Assembly: GCA_963691705.1 (NCBI GenBank)
Contig: OY829543.1
Span: 44,338,855 to 44,402,854 of the forward strand
Source of the DNA: Viola odorata
Taxonomy: Eukaryota; Streptophyta; Magnoliopsida; Malpighiales; Violaceae
DNA length: 64,000 bases
Reading direction: 5' to 3'
Of the stretch, positions 35,301 to 47,179 are shown piece by piece; the first letter of the stretch is position 1; the number at the start of each line of letters is the position of its first letter. Both the position numbers and the translations under genes were made by a program. Under the pieces are notes generated by a model. The model was given only the letters and a program-made list of their open reading frames with translations, did no database searches and was not told where the DNA came from.

Positions 35301-35875
35301 GGTTAATAATATTTTTCATCCCCTTATTTTTAGAAACTTAATGCATATTTATAATCTTTCTAATTTTCAGCGCTAGTTATTTTTAGTTCCTCATTCATTA
35401 AAGTCGTTTATGTGGCGTAATTTTTGTTAACTCTAATGATGTGACACTGAATATGTTTATATGACATAGGTGACAAACAAAAAATATTAATATTTTAATA
35501 AATTTAATTCTTTTTTATTTCCTTTTAGTTTTGATTTTTTTTATTTGTCCTAATTCTATGACTTGGGTATAAAAGGAGAGAAGAAATAAAAAAAGGGCTA
35601 GGAATCTTTAATGCGTTTGTGATTTGTTTTCCTTAATTTTGTAGGAGTAAATTTATTTTTAAATTAAATTTATTAAAATAATAATATTGTTTACATGTCG
35701 CCTATGCCATACCACTAGATTTAATATAAAGTATGCCACATAAGAGATTTTAACGGCCGAGGGACTAAAAATGATTAACGTTAAAAATTAGAAAGACTAT
35801 AAATATGCATTAATTTACTAGGAAGACGAGGTTAAACAATTTCTACAAGTATGAGGGCGAAAAATGTCATTGACC
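35301..35875. mobile_element. foldback MITE with long inverted repeats
   Basis: The left arm (ggttaataatatttttcatc and on to about 35480) pairs with the right arm read inverted (ggtcaatgacatttttcgcc and on). Arms are about 170-200 bp with scattered mismatches. Long arms suggest a Mutator-like origin; I could not find a clean 9-bp target duplication. No coding capacity. Confidence 0.6.
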
Positions 35876-36436
35876 ATTTTCCATTTTAGTCTCTACTTCT
35901 CTTTTTGTTGTTTTCTTAGTCTACTAAATATTTTCTCGTCAGATCTACTCTAACTGGCATTTTGTGACTTCCCCTAAGTCTTCTTCTTTTAGATAGTAGC
36001 AAAATGTCATCAACAGACTACGCTTTTGCTTTTAAGAATTGAGATTTAGATACTTTTTTTCCCCTTTCATTAGGGGTGTCAAAACGGGTTGACCCGTACC
36101 CGACCCACAATTAGATCTGTTGGGTTAGCATTTTTCGACCCGTCAGATAACGGGTCAGAAACGGGTCGAGCCGAGGGGTCGCGGATCGACCCGTCTGACT
36201 CGTTTAAAATTTAAAACATAAAACTCTTCACTCTCCACTCTCCATCTCCTCGCATACTCTCCTTCTCGCTTCCCCTCCTTCAAAACCCTAACCTTTCTCC
36301 CCCAATCGCCTCCCGTCACCAAAATCTCAAAACCCTTTTCAATTTCTCCCTCCTCAAAGCCGTCCCAGCACGCGCAAACACAACTCTCAATCACACCATC
36401 CACAAAACCATCATTACGGCGTCGCTTCTTGTAGGT

Positions 36437-36502
36437 ATGACGGGGAAGATGATGCAAGCCGTTCAGTACACTAGCTACGGCGACGGAGCATCTGCTTTGA
36501 AG
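36437..36502 (+). pseudogene. quinone oxidoreductase-like (ceQORH) first exon, captured
   Basis: 22 codons starting MTGKMMQAVQYTSYGDGASA and ending at a GT donor (36503). This matches the start of the plant chloroplast-envelope quinone oxidoreductase homolog, a zinc-independent medium-chain reductase. The preceding 230 bases (pyrimidine-rich, with aaaaccctaac) look like its 5' UTR. Nothing of the downstream reductase follows, so it is a fragment. Confidence 0.65.
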
Positions 36503-36674
36503 GTTCGCTTCTTTGTTTAAACAGTAACAAATTTTTTCATTTCTATTTTGCGAGTAAAATATGAAAGTAATCTAATCCCCTCTTCGTGATTTGCTTATGG
36601 TAGGTCTGAGGCTTTCATGAGCCGAGAGCTGAGACCCCTCTCTGACAGCTTGGAAGTTGGTTTGTTTTATGCAG

Positions 36675-36893
36675 GATTTGGTTCACTGGGCCTCATGAGC
36701 TCTGTGCTGGTGTGTATACTGTTTTATGCAGCTTGAAAGCTATCATCTGATGGGAAAACGTGGGAAGCTGAGGCTGCTCACGGGACTGTGACTCGGCATT
36801 TTCGATTGCATCAAAAAGGACAGGAAACTAGCACCAATGGTATTGCATCAATATTTGCATGGACACGAGGGCTGGAACATAGGTATTGCTTTC
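36675..36893 (+). pseudogene. NADP-isocitrate dehydrogenase, two captured exon pieces
   Basis: The first piece reads GFGSLGLMSSVLV (about 36675-36711) after a cag acceptor. A second piece, 36743-36893, has [20 protein letters not shown] and then [20 protein letters not shown], ending LEHR at a splice-donor-like site. Plant cytosolic NADP-dependent isocitrate dehydrogenase carries this very segment, close to the C-terminal third. Intron-like sequence between and around the pieces shows capture from genomic DNA. No start or end of the enzyme is present. Confidence 0.85.
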
Positions 36894-37382
36894 TGCTTCT
36901 CACAAAATTGATGAAATTCTATGCAAATTTTTTATTTCCACTGTTGGTGCACTTCATAAATTCTGTGTTCAATTGTATTTTGGAGAATTTGAACTTTAGT
37001 AGACTTTTTAATTGGCTGTGGAGTGATGGTGGTAGTTTTGTTCTTGGACTTTTGAAAATACTTCCTGTTTAGATTTCATATTAGCGGGAATGTTGGCCCT
37101 ACTATATTGCTGATAAAACATGACTTTGAATGTGGATTGTTTGGTACTCTGGAGTAAATAATCACTAATTGTTCTTGACTGCAACTGATATGCTATATTA
37201 GTATGTTCTTGATGACATGTTTCTGTTAGGCTTACAGTTAGAGCATTACGTTTGATGTAACACTTTTCTGGTTAGGATCTTGTGTTTAAGTTTGTAAAGC
37301 AAACTACTGTTAATTTATTGTTTGGTACTCTGGCAGCTAAATTATTGTTAATTTATTTATTTTTCATATCAGTTTGTAAATC

Positions 37383-37500
37383 TTCTCTGATTTCCTCGCA
37401 TTCTCCTCCTCCTCCTGCTGCTGCTTTCCTCGCTTCCTCCTCCTCTGCTGCTGCTGCTCCTCCTCCTCCTCTTCCTCCTCCTACTTTCCCTTCTCGTAGA
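37383..37500. repeat. TCC/CTG-rich low-complexity tract
   Basis: Imperfect repeats of tcctcc and ctgctg inside the hAT element, probably from another captured 5' UTR or coding start. The following atggctgccgttgtttgg (about 37518) could begin a captured exon that I do not recognise. Confidence 0.5.
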
Positions 37501-37934
37501 AGTAGCTGAGCAGGCCATGGCTGCCGTTGTTTGGGAGAAAGACGAGATATGGGTGTTTGAGTTTGTTATCGGATTGGTGAGTGAGAGATCTCAATAAGAA
37601 ATACATGTTCTCCAGAGGATTTCAAGAGAACGGCGACAAAGTCCAAATCAATACAGATTCACGAACGCGGAAGGTCAGTTTTTCTTTTCTTTTTTACCGT
37701 TCTGATTTAAGATTCCTTCCATTTCTGTTTGATTTAGTTTTTAATATTTGCGGTTTAGATGGTAGTTGTTATTGAGATCAATACAGATTCACGAAATGGG
37801 GATTAATTGCAGCGGGTAAATTGATGGAATTCACCAATTTTTGTGAAAATTTACAGAATTCAAGGAGCCAACCATGATTAGCATTTGTTCTACATCTGAT
37901 TTTAAGGTGTATCCTCTTGGGCGGGTTGTAATTT

Positions 37935-39162
37935 GGCCTAAATGGATTTTGGGTCCCTGCAGTCCAATTGATTGACTTTTTTCACCCCTCTAACGAATTT
38001 TTGAGTTATCTCCTCCCTCAACTTATGCACAAAAAATTTATTTCATCCCTCCCCCTGACGCCATCCACATTTTCCGTCTGTTTGCTGACGTGGCACGCCA
38101 CGTAAATTGCCACGTCATTTCTTTCTTTCCTTCCTTTTTTTTCTTTTCTTTTTCTTCCTTTTTCAAGTATTTCTTTCCTTTCTTCTTTTCTTAACCGCAC
38201 ACTCCTCTCCTCTTCCTTTCTTCTTTTCTAGTTTGGATCAATTGGTTGGCGGCTGGGCGATGGGTGACTGGACTGGTGGCGTTGGGTGGAGCGTATGGTG
38301 ACTGTTTGGTTGCGATTGATTTATGTGGGTGGTTGGAATTCGGTGTTGACAGTGGTTGATGTTGGTGGTCGGCGGCTTGTTGGTTTTGATGCGGCGGTTG
38401 TGATGGTCGGAGGTTTAATTGAGTGGTGATGAGTTGTTGATTTTGGTGATTTGGTGATTGGTGGCGATACGGCAGAGAATGGTTTTGGTGATGTGGTTGG
38501 TGGCCGGCGGTTGCGGGTTGTGGCGAGGCTGGTGGCGTTGGTAGGGTTTGCGGGCAGCTGTGACAGAGGCGGCATGGTGGAGGAGATCGAGCTTGGGTTG
38601 AGAGTTTGAAGAAGAAGAAGAAGAAGAAGAAGAAAGATGAAAATTGATTAATTTGCTGGGTTAATCGATTAAATTTGCTGGATTAATCGATTAATTTGCT
38701 CGATTGATGATTGATTAATTTGTTGGATTGCTTGATTGATTAATTTATTGCTAGGTTAATTAATTGATTAATTTGATGCCAGTTTAAATCTTTACTTGGA
38801 ATTGAAAAAGTTGGATGAAGGTTGGGGTGTGCAGAGGAAGAAGAAAGAAGAAAAAAAAAAGGAAGAAAAAAAAAGAAAGAAAAGGAAATAAAAGAGAAAA
38901 AAAGAAAGAAAAGGAAAAAAAAAGAAAAAAAAAAGGAAGGAAAGAAAGAAATGACGTGGCAATTTACGTGGCGTGCCACGTCAGCAATCATTGACGTGGC
39001 ACGCCACGTCAGCAAACAGACGGAAAATGTGGATGGCGTCAGGGGAAGGGATGAAATAAAATTTTTGTGCATAAGTTGAGGGAGGAGATAACTCAAAAAT
39101 TCATTAGAGGGGTGAACAAAGTCAATCAATTGGACTGCAGGGACCCAAAATCCATTTAGGCC
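37935..39162. mobile_element. Mutator-type element nested in the hAT
   Basis: 1,228 bp with long inverted repeats (about 37935-38160 and 38935-39162), ends GGCCTAAATGGATTTTGGGT. A perfect 9-bp target duplication, TTGTAATTT, lies at 37926-37934 and 39163-39171. The repeats hold several GACGTGGCACGCCACGTCA palindromes. The interior is G/T-rich with a (GAA)8 run at 38608-38633 and degenerate ttgattaatttgctgg repeats (38642-38775). No gene identified. Confidence 0.9.
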
Positions 39163-39171
39163 TTGTAATTT

Positions 39172-40640
39172 TCTAGCATATCATACTTGCATCACTAATT
39201 ATTTGTTGTCACATACTGTAGGGATTTTGAGAACAATCAACTCGCAAATATTTCTGGCATCCCTATTCTCCGTAAGTAAATCTTTCTTCATTCAAGTTCT
39301 CCACTTTTCTATTGAGTTCTCACTAGCTGAAGTGGGTTTGTTTCATTTTGGTGAATGCTTGAACCTTTGTGCACCCTTTTTGTTCTTGTTTGTCTTTATT
39401 GATTGTGACTATTTTAGAAATTTGTTTGCTGGGCTTTTTTATTTAAGCAGGAGTTGTTCCCTTATGATACCAAGAGTTGTTCCCTTATTTAAGCAGGAGC
39501 TCTTCCCTTGATGATGGTGAGGCGACTAAAGGGGTTGTTACACACAGCAGGTTAGTTCCAATTACCTGCACTTTGTGATTGATCACCATTCAAGTATAAC
39601 TTAGATGATGTGCATAGAACATTCCCCTTCATACATAACCACTGATATCCTTGAATTATGTTTGACTGTGCTTGAAGGCTGTTGATCTTGCCAAGCGGTT
39701 CTGTGATGGGTCTGCACCGCGCACAATCAACGGGTGCCTTACCGGGATGGCCTCGACATCTCTGGTGTTTAGTATTTAGTGCAAACTTAGTTGTTAATAG
39801 TTATGTGGTATAACTATTAAACTCTGTAGATTAATTGAAAAGTGCTAGAACTAGCTTTCTGATGGCATATAACATAGAATGTGTCTTTGACGATGGTTAG
39901 GATATATTTGATTCAAATGGGACATACCTGTTACCATAGATGAAAAGAAAATTGTGCTTGTTGGGCCTTGTCATTCATCTGTAGTGCTTCTTTGTAAAAG
40001 AGAGACAAGACTTGACTTAGAATAGTGGATGATTCTTCCCGTTTGGTTTCCGTCATGTTCTCGCATCATATTGACTTAGAACAACAATCAAGTTTGTATG
40101 TTTGCTTGTTCTGTTTCATTTCCTTTCTTCTTTCATACTAAAAGCATATATATGTAGGTGGATATGTAGAGTGGTATTGAGAGAAGGGAAAGGAAGATGA
40201 CATAAAACCTCTTCTATCTTTTTTTTTGGAATTAGTTTCATGTCATTTTCTTCTAAGAATCTAAACTGCATGCATTTAATTTGTGATGTGATGTATAGTA
40301 TACGAATGGAGTTCACTGAAGATATTATTTCTTCTAAGAATCTAAACTGCATGTATAGAATTAATTTTACTTCCGATTGCTAGTTTTCGTTTAAATACAT
40401 GCAATTTTAATGTAAAAATTAGTACAAAATATGGACCGAAGAATCCATATTTTAATGTATTTGTTTAGAAATTTAAATGCATAAAATATATAGTATGAAA
40501 CTTGTTAACCGAAGAATCACGTCAATAATAACTTGTTTTTATAAAATATTTATTTTAAAATTTTTCATAAAGAAAATTGATATTTTAAATGCACCATTAC
40601 TTTTAAAAACAAAAACCCATATAAAAAAAAATTAAAAATT
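39172..40640. other. hAT interior without identified gene
   Basis: Mixed AT-rich sequence. A short stretch near 39677 reads AVDLAKRFCDGSAPRTING and may be another captured fragment that I cannot assign. A 24-bp direct repeat (ttcttctaagaatctaaact) occurs at about 40249 and 40328. Confidence 0.4.
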
Positions 40641-40828
40641 TAAAAATCCGGGTGGGGCCGACCCACCCGAATTTGGACGGGTTGACCCGCCCGAATTTAG
40701 GCGGGTTGACCCGTCTTGTACTGTTCACGGGTCGTCAACTGGTCAACGGGTCGCGTGCGGGTCATGCTGACCCGTTTACGACCCGTTTGACCCTCTGAAA
40801 TTTTGTCTTCATAAAGACAAAGCATGTC

Positions 40829-40868
40829 AAAACGACGTCGTTTTGATTCGTCAAAACGACGTCGTTTT
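40829..40868. repeat. paired 16-bp palindrome AAAACGACGTCGTTTT
   Basis: Two identical perfect palindromes (40829-40844 and 40853-40868) in the hAT subterminal region, 24 bp apart start to start. Confidence 0.85.
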
Positions 40869-41274
40869 ACTTAACGGGTCAGATGGGTCGGGTCGGGTCG
40901 ACCCACTACCCTGCGGGTCAGAAACGGGTCGGGTCATTTTTGACCCTCAACCCAACAGGTCACAGCTAAACGGGTCGGGTCGGGTCTGGTCGGCCCGTTT
41001 GACACCCCTACCTTTCATGTTATAGTTTACTATTAAATGTTAACTAATTATTCATGAACAATTTTTTTATTAACAAAGTTTACATTTTTACTTACTTTAG
41101 GTATGGACAGTTGATGAACGAATTTCCATAAGAGTAGGGATGGCAACGGGTATCCATACCCGGATACCCGCCCATACCCATAGCTATTTGACCGGGTAAT
41201 ATCCAAACCATACCCGGTTTGACTGGGTATGGTTTGGATATTACCCATACCCATTCGGGTATCACTGGGTAAAA

Positions 41275-43687
41275 TACCCGAAAATACCCGAATGGATATG
41301 AAATTTTATTTCCTCCTCCTTCGTCCTTTTACACCATCCTCAATCCCTCTCTGGCCGCCGTCCTCCTCCTCCCTCTCTCTGGCCGTCGTCCCTGGCCGCC
41401 GTCCTCCTCCTCCCTCTCTCTGGCGTCGCCTCTCTCTACTGCTCACACAAGGTAATTTTTCTTGTTCTCGCTGCATTATTCTGGTTTTTCTTGAACTGAT
41501 TCCCAGTGTCGGTGTGCTTCAATTCACACCCATTTTGAGGCTTTGGTTCATGTAATTGAGCTGAATTGAAGATCCAATTGGCTAGATTTTTTTTATTGTT
41601 GTTTCTTTCTCTTCAGGAACTTGAATTCCGGTCTCTGTTTTGGAAATATTCTGTGGTTTCTAATTAGTAGGAGTGAATATGACTAAATTAAGCAGTAGCT
41701 TTTTGTTAGGAGCTAACATTGCTGCGCAGCAGTAGCTTGCAGTTGGGTTGGTTTGGTTTCATCAACAAATAGAGTAAAATGTACTCTATTTTGCATGCTT
41801 CTTGTAGTGATCATGGCTGCCTGGCAATAATAAGCATGAGGAGGCTTGTAGGTTTTGTTCTTGAATTAATTCATCCATATTGATCAGTGAATTGGGTTCT
41901 TTGTGCATACCATGTGTTTGTAAAAATGCCCAAGTGAAAATGCCTATCGGCTAATGGACAAACTAGTACTATTAGGAGAAGAAGAGAAGTTTGAAAATCT
42001 GTTGTTCTCAACACTACGCATAACCTTGTTGTTCTCCAATGTGGTCCTTTTATGGTAGTCTTTCTCGAGTGGTCCTCTCCTCATGTTTAAAGAGCATGTC
42101 TAAGTGTGTTTAAGATCTTTTTCATAGATTTCTTCTTAGGGCCTAACATGATATTCTTCGGACCATTATCGTAACATGGCAGAGTAGCCTATTCTCATCA
42201 ATGCATTTGTCTTTTGTTGCTATGTTATCGGTTATGAGCTAAGGAGAAGGGTAAAGTTCATAGCTTTTGTGATATATTTCCAGAACTAGTAAAGGAAAAT
42301 GTCAAAGTGGAAGTAGTATTTAAGGAATGTTGTGCATTAGGAGAATTGAGGTGCGTTGTTTATCTTCTTGGTCTGAGGTGGGTCTATCTACTACCATTAT
42401 AGCTCACCACAAGTTCCTAAACCAAATAATTGAGTTAATGGACAGTTAATTATAATTATTTAATTAGTTCCTAAACCAAATAATTATTTTTCATTCTGTC
42501 TATAATTCAAGTTAACTACTAGCTTATGCCTTTACCCTTTGTTTCCCTCTCTGACAAGGTCTTACATGTTCTTTCAGTCATATGATGGTGGCGTTGGCAT
42601 GTATTTTTCTTGAAATAGTAAATTTCATATCCTATCATAATAAGATAGACTTCAGCATCTCATTCTGTCTGGTTGTCAAAAATGTCAGTGTATTCTACCA
42701 AACTAGACTCCTCTAGATTATTTTGGGACAATCTTGATCCTTGTGAAAATTTTCAATAACAGTGAAATTTCATGTTTGATTGATTTCCTAATTACTTCCA
42801 TGTTGTATATTTGCAGGATCCAGAGCTGCTAGAGTCCTTCTTCCTGGTCAGCAAAGGACATCTCCGTCAACAGAAGAAGCACATTTGCAGGTAAGGACCA
42901 ACCAACAAGTATCTATATAATGCCAAAAAGGAAATGTTAGTTTCCTGACTTATTTCTTTTTGAGAACTGTCTCCATGAGTTTGGTGGGATTAGGCAGAAA
43001 GCTCTTGCCATGTTAATTTATTGCTCAATAGTCTGTTTTGTGTTTTCTGACTTTCTGATAGCCATTTTAGTACCCTGATTCATTTGGTTGACAAGAATTG
43101 CATTTATTTATAATTGAATTTGTCTGGTCAACAATCAATTAATTAACACTATTTTTGAATGGTTTGAAGGTGTGGATCTTATATAGCTGAGAACATATAG
43201 TTTTCTACTGTTGTTTAGCGTTTTGATTAGAGTTAAGGCCACCAAGTAAGATTTTTATCAATATCCCCAACAATTGAATTTTCATTACACATAGCAAACC
43301 TGGCTTCTATTTTAGCCCACAAATTTACAAGTTCTCTCTAACGTGTATTGTTTTCGTTAGACCTTATATTTGATAATTGCAGTCTCCCTATAAGTTTTGT
43401 CTGGTAGCAGCAATCCTACAAGTGTTGTACCTCATCAGATAAACCTTATAGTTTTCTGAAAGTCGTGATCTTAACCTTTAAATGCTTAAAAAAATTCAAA
43501 ATACATAGTAAAAAATTGAATTTTTTTTATGAAATTTAGACAAAAATGTACTGAAACATTAGCAACATCCCCTGCTCTGAACCCATTGTACACGCTTTAC
43601 CAATAATGAGTAATTATAAATTATGAAGAAACAAACAGCTTGCAATTTCATTTCTAGAGTTATATTTGTGTTTGGAATTATTTTCAG
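41275..43687 (+). other. hAT promoter and spliced 5' leader
   Basis: Likely noncoding exons: one ending at 41451 (acacaag then gtaatt) and one at 42817-42890, bounded by ttgcag and gtaagg; a third exon starts at 43688 after ttttcag. This gives leader introns of about 1,365 and 797 bp. The first exon contains a 50-bp direct duplication (ccgtcctcctcctccctctc). Splice sites are inferred from sequence only. Confidence 0.55.
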
Positions 43688-45808
43688 ATGACAATGGATG
43701 CTGCCAGTGGCGCAGATCAAGTCAATGTTACTGAAGAAAGTGACGAAGTCTCTGTCACTGATATTGCCGCTGAACTTTTTCAATCCCGATTACGAAGTGT
43801 TGTATGGAAACACTTTAAAAGAGTAAAAGTTGAGGGGATTTATAAAGCACAGTGCAATTATTGTGGTAGACATTATACTGGAACTACAACAGCCGGGACG
43901 TCTCATTTGCATGCACATCTCAGAACGTGTGCTAAGAAGAGAGAGACAGATACAGAAAGATCAAGTAGTTCAACTTTTTTATTTGATCATGGCATTGCAA
44001 GAAGAGAACTAGCAAATATGATAATCATGCATGAATACCCCCTGTCTATTGTTGAGCATGTCGGGTTTAGGACATTTACTATTTCACTTCAACCTGAATT
44101 TAAATGCCCTTCCCGAAATACTATTAAGAAGGATATATTGAATATTTTTATGGAAGAAAAGGAGAGAGTTATGAAGTTTTTTGATGAGAGTGTAGGTAGA
44201 TTTGCTATTACTACAGATATGTGGACAACAGATAACCAAAAGAAAGGCTATATGGCAATTACTGCACACTTCATTGACAACAATTGGAAGTTGCAAAGCC
44301 GCATTTTGAGGTAATTTTTTAACTTATAAATAACTCCTTACATGTTTTAATTTGGCTTTATACCGATTGTAATTTCAATTTATTATTAATTTAGGTTTGC
44401 ATATGTGCCTTCTCCTCACACTAAAGAAGTACTTTGTTCGGTGTTATTCAATTGCTTGATGGACTGGAATATAGATAGGAGATTATCTACTGTTACAGTG
44501 GATAATTGTTCAACTAATGATGCAATGATTTCTTCACTATTGATTGATTTGGATAGAAAGTCTTTGATATTATCTGGTTCTTTAATTCACATGAGGTGTT
44601 GTGCTCACATCTTGAATCTAGTAGTGAGAGAGGGGTTAGAGGTTATTAAGGAGGGGATTGAAAAGATTCGTCAAAGTGTTGCATTTTGGACTGCTTCCCC
44701 TAAAAGAGATGAAAAGTTTGAAGAAATATGTAGACAATTGCGTGTTACATATTCAAAAAAGTTATCTCTTGATTGTCCGACTAGATGGAATTCCACCTAT
44801 GTGATGCTTGAGAATGCTTTAAGGTATAAGGATATTTTTATTCGGTGCAAGCAGAGGGATAACACTTATACTTGCTTACCTTGTGATGGTGATTGGGAAA
44901 TTGCAAAAATAATTTGTGAGAAATTGAAACTGTTTTGCACTGTAACGGAGTTATTTTCAGGTGTTAAATACCCAACTGCTAATATATATTTTCCAAAGAT
45001 TTGTGAGTTAAAGTTAGCATTGTATGAGTGGTTAAGCTCACCCGTGGAAGTAGTGCAAAAGATGGCACCGTGCATGTTGTCAAAGTTTAACAAGTATTGG
45101 AATGAGATTCATAAGCTGATGGGGGTAGCTACTATTTTAGACCCTAGATATAAGCTTAAATTGCTTGAATTTTTCTTTTTTAAGATCTACGGGGAAGAAT
45201 ATTCAGCTAAAGTTAAAGAGATTTGTGATATTTGTTATAGTTTGGTGGATGAATATAGGCACAAGATGGTTACTTCTAATGAAGTTCTTGGTGAGTCTTC
45301 TACTCAAGTAGATCTTGATCCTCCTGCAGATAGTATGTCTGAGTATGATTCCTTTGTATTGAGAGCTTCTAAGAGGCCCAGATTATCTGTTGTTAGGAAT
45401 GAGCTAGATATCTATTTGGATATGGATGTGTTGCCAAGAACTGCAGATTTTGATATCCTACTTTGGTGGAAAGTGAATGGGATAGTATATCCGACACTTC
45501 AGGCGATTGCTAGAGATATATTTGCTATTCCTGTTTCTACCGTAGCTTCTGAGTCATCTTTCAGCGCTGGTGGTAGATTATTGAGTCCTAATCGCAGCAG
45601 ACTACATGAAGATACAGTGGAGGCATTGATGTGTTCTCAAAGTTGGTTATGGGCAGGTATTTTTAACACATTAATTATTTTAATTATTTTAGTTGGTAAC
45701 TATGTCCTTTACACAATTGATTTTTCTCTTCTGTTAGATGGTGGCAAAATGTCTTCAACGGAATATGCTACTGTTTTTAAGGATTGGGATCCAAATACAA
45801 GTACATGA
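43688..45808 (+). CDS. hAT transposase (BED zinc finger, RICESLEEPER/Ac type)
   Basis: Exons 43688-44310, 44395-45656 and 45738-45808 give 651 residues; the ATG is the first base after the leader acceptor. The 84-bp and 81-bp introns have GT-AG ends; the second is in frame without stops, so its retention would also be readable. Domains: BED zinc finger with Cys56, Cys59, His75/77 and Cys81; RNase H-like catalytic core with TTDMWTTDNQKKGYMAIT and VTVDNCSTNDAM carrying the first acidic residues; hAT dimerisation region near the C-terminus (LWWKVNG; VSTVASESSFSAGGRLLSPN). It should bind the TACCC-type subterminal motifs and cut the element out. No stop or frameshift was found and the length fits the family. 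It may also move the older relative at 47570-51330. Confidence 0.87.
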
Positions 45809-46221
45809 ATAGATGTGAGGCTGAGCTGGATGAGATTGCTGAGCAGCTTGACTTGGGTGATATTCAGCTTGTTGAAATTGTTGAAAATGTGTTACTTTGG
45901 TAGAATTTCTTGATTGGAATTGAAGGCTGAAGTTTTGATTTTCTTGACTTGAAAATTATGCAGATTATTATTATCCAAATACAAGTACATTTTTAATTTG
46001 GCAGAATTTATTTTTTACCTCCCGGCGTTTGGCTATTTCCACGGTTACTTACTCTATTTCCACGGTTACTTACTAAACATCCCTACATGTTTATGAGGAT
46101 TTAGATAATTTTGAACAGGTTTACATTTGGCAGAATTTATCTTTGCTTTTTTTAATTTTCATGGAGATTATTATTTTATTCGATAAAGCATTGACTCTTT
46201 TGAATTTTGAAGTTGGAAAAT
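45809..46221. other. hAT 3' region
   Basis: 3' untranslated sequence between the transposase stop and the minisatellite. There is a direct duplicate of ctatttccacggttacttac (about 46032 and 46053). No gene. Confidence 0.55.
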
Positions 46222-46957
46222 TATAAAGGGTAAAAAATGAGTTAAAACGAGCCAAAATGGTAAAAAAATGAGCCAAAATGGTAAAAACAGAGCCAAAATG
46301 GTAAAAAAAATGAGCCAAAATGGTAAAAAAATGAGCTAAAATGGTAAAAAACGAGCCAAAATGGTAAAAATCGAGCCAAAACGGTAAAAAACGAGCCAAA
46401 ATGGTAAAAACCGAGCCAAAACTGTAAAAACCGAGGCAAAACTGTAAAAACCGAGCCAAAACGGTAAAAACCGAGCCAAAATGGTAAAAAACGAGCCAAA
46501 ATGGTAAAAAACGAGCCAAAATGGTAAAAACCGAGCCAAAACGGTAAAAACTGAGCCAAAATGGTAAAAACCGAGCCAAAACGGTAAAAACCGAGCTAAA
46601 ATGGTAAAAACGAGCCAAAATGGTAAAAACCGAGCCAAAACGGTAAAAAACGAGCCATAATGGTAAAAACCGAGCCAAAACTGTAAAAACCGAGCCAAAA
46701 TGGTAAAAACCGAGCCAAAACGGTAAAAAACGAGCCAAAATGGTAAAAAATGAGCCAAAATGGTAAAAACTGAGCCAAAACGGTAAAAACCGAGCCAAAA
46801 TGGTAAAAACCGAGCCAAAACGGTAAAAACCGAGCCAAAATGGTAAAAACCGAGCCATAATGGTAAAAAACGAGCCAAAATGGTAAAAACCGAGCGAAAA
46901 CGGTAAAAACCGAGCCAAAATGGTAAAAACCGAGCCAAAATGGTAAAAAACGAGCAT
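46222..46957. repeat. 20-bp minisatellite in hAT
   Basis: About 36 copies of gagccaaaatggtaaaaacc with C/T and A/C variants, period 20. The unit has no stop in any minus-strand frame, so long overlapping frames appear there; they are repeat artefacts. Confidence 0.93.
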
Positions 46958-47179
46958 AATTAATGAAAACGGATCTAAATAATAATTTTTTATTAATTAT
47001 AAAAAATAAAATAATTTGGTGACTTGGATATCCATTATATACCCAATTGGGTATGGGGCATATTGGGTATGGGTAATAATGGATATTTAGTTTTGGGTAT
47101 GAATTGGATATTTACCCATACCCGCCCATACCCAGTTTAACATACCCATACCCGCCCAATTGCCATCCCTACATAAGAG

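Larger units (their letters stand above)
36071..41010. mobile_element. non-autonomous hAT carrying captured gene fragments
   Basis: 4,940 bp with ends TAGGGGTGTCAAAACGGGT and, inverted, TAGGGGTGTCAAACGGGC. It is flanked by a perfect 8-bp target duplication, CCTTTCAT, at 36063-36070 and 41011-41018, the hAT signature. Subterminal zones are packed with GACCCG/CGGGTC motifs in both orientations, as expected of transposase-binding regions. It has no transposase. Inside are a quinone oxidoreductase exon, NADP-isocitrate dehydrogenase exons and a nested Mutator-type element. Confidence 0.92.
41135..47171 (+). mobile_element. full-length hAT transposon with transposase
   Basis: 6,037 bp with ends TAGGGATGGCAACGGGTATC and, inverted, TAGGGATGGCAATTGGGCGG, flanked by a perfect 8-bp target duplication CATAAGAG (41127-41134 and 47172-47179). 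Subterminal zones are rich in TACCCATACCCG motifs. It holds one spliced transposase gene with intact frame and a 20-bp minisatellite near the right end. It is a candidate autonomous element. Confidence 0.92.

Noticed and set aside
36155..36457. 100-codon minus-strand frame
   Set aside because: Shadow of the captured 5' UTR and subterminal hAT repeats.
38321..38575. 84-codon minus-strand frame rich in P, T and S
   Set aside because: Low-complexity sequence in a transposon interior; no start context or relative.
41135..41290. Telomere-like TACCC repeats
   Set aside because: The motifs are TACCCATACCCG-type subterminal sites of the hAT, in both orientations, not TTTAGGG arrays.
46121..46957. 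Long minus-strand open frames (up to 278 codons) with a repeated FYHFGSVFTI-type peptide
   Set aside because: They lie on a 20-bp minisatellite whose unit lacks stops in all minus frames; overlapping frames of similar length prove an artefact.
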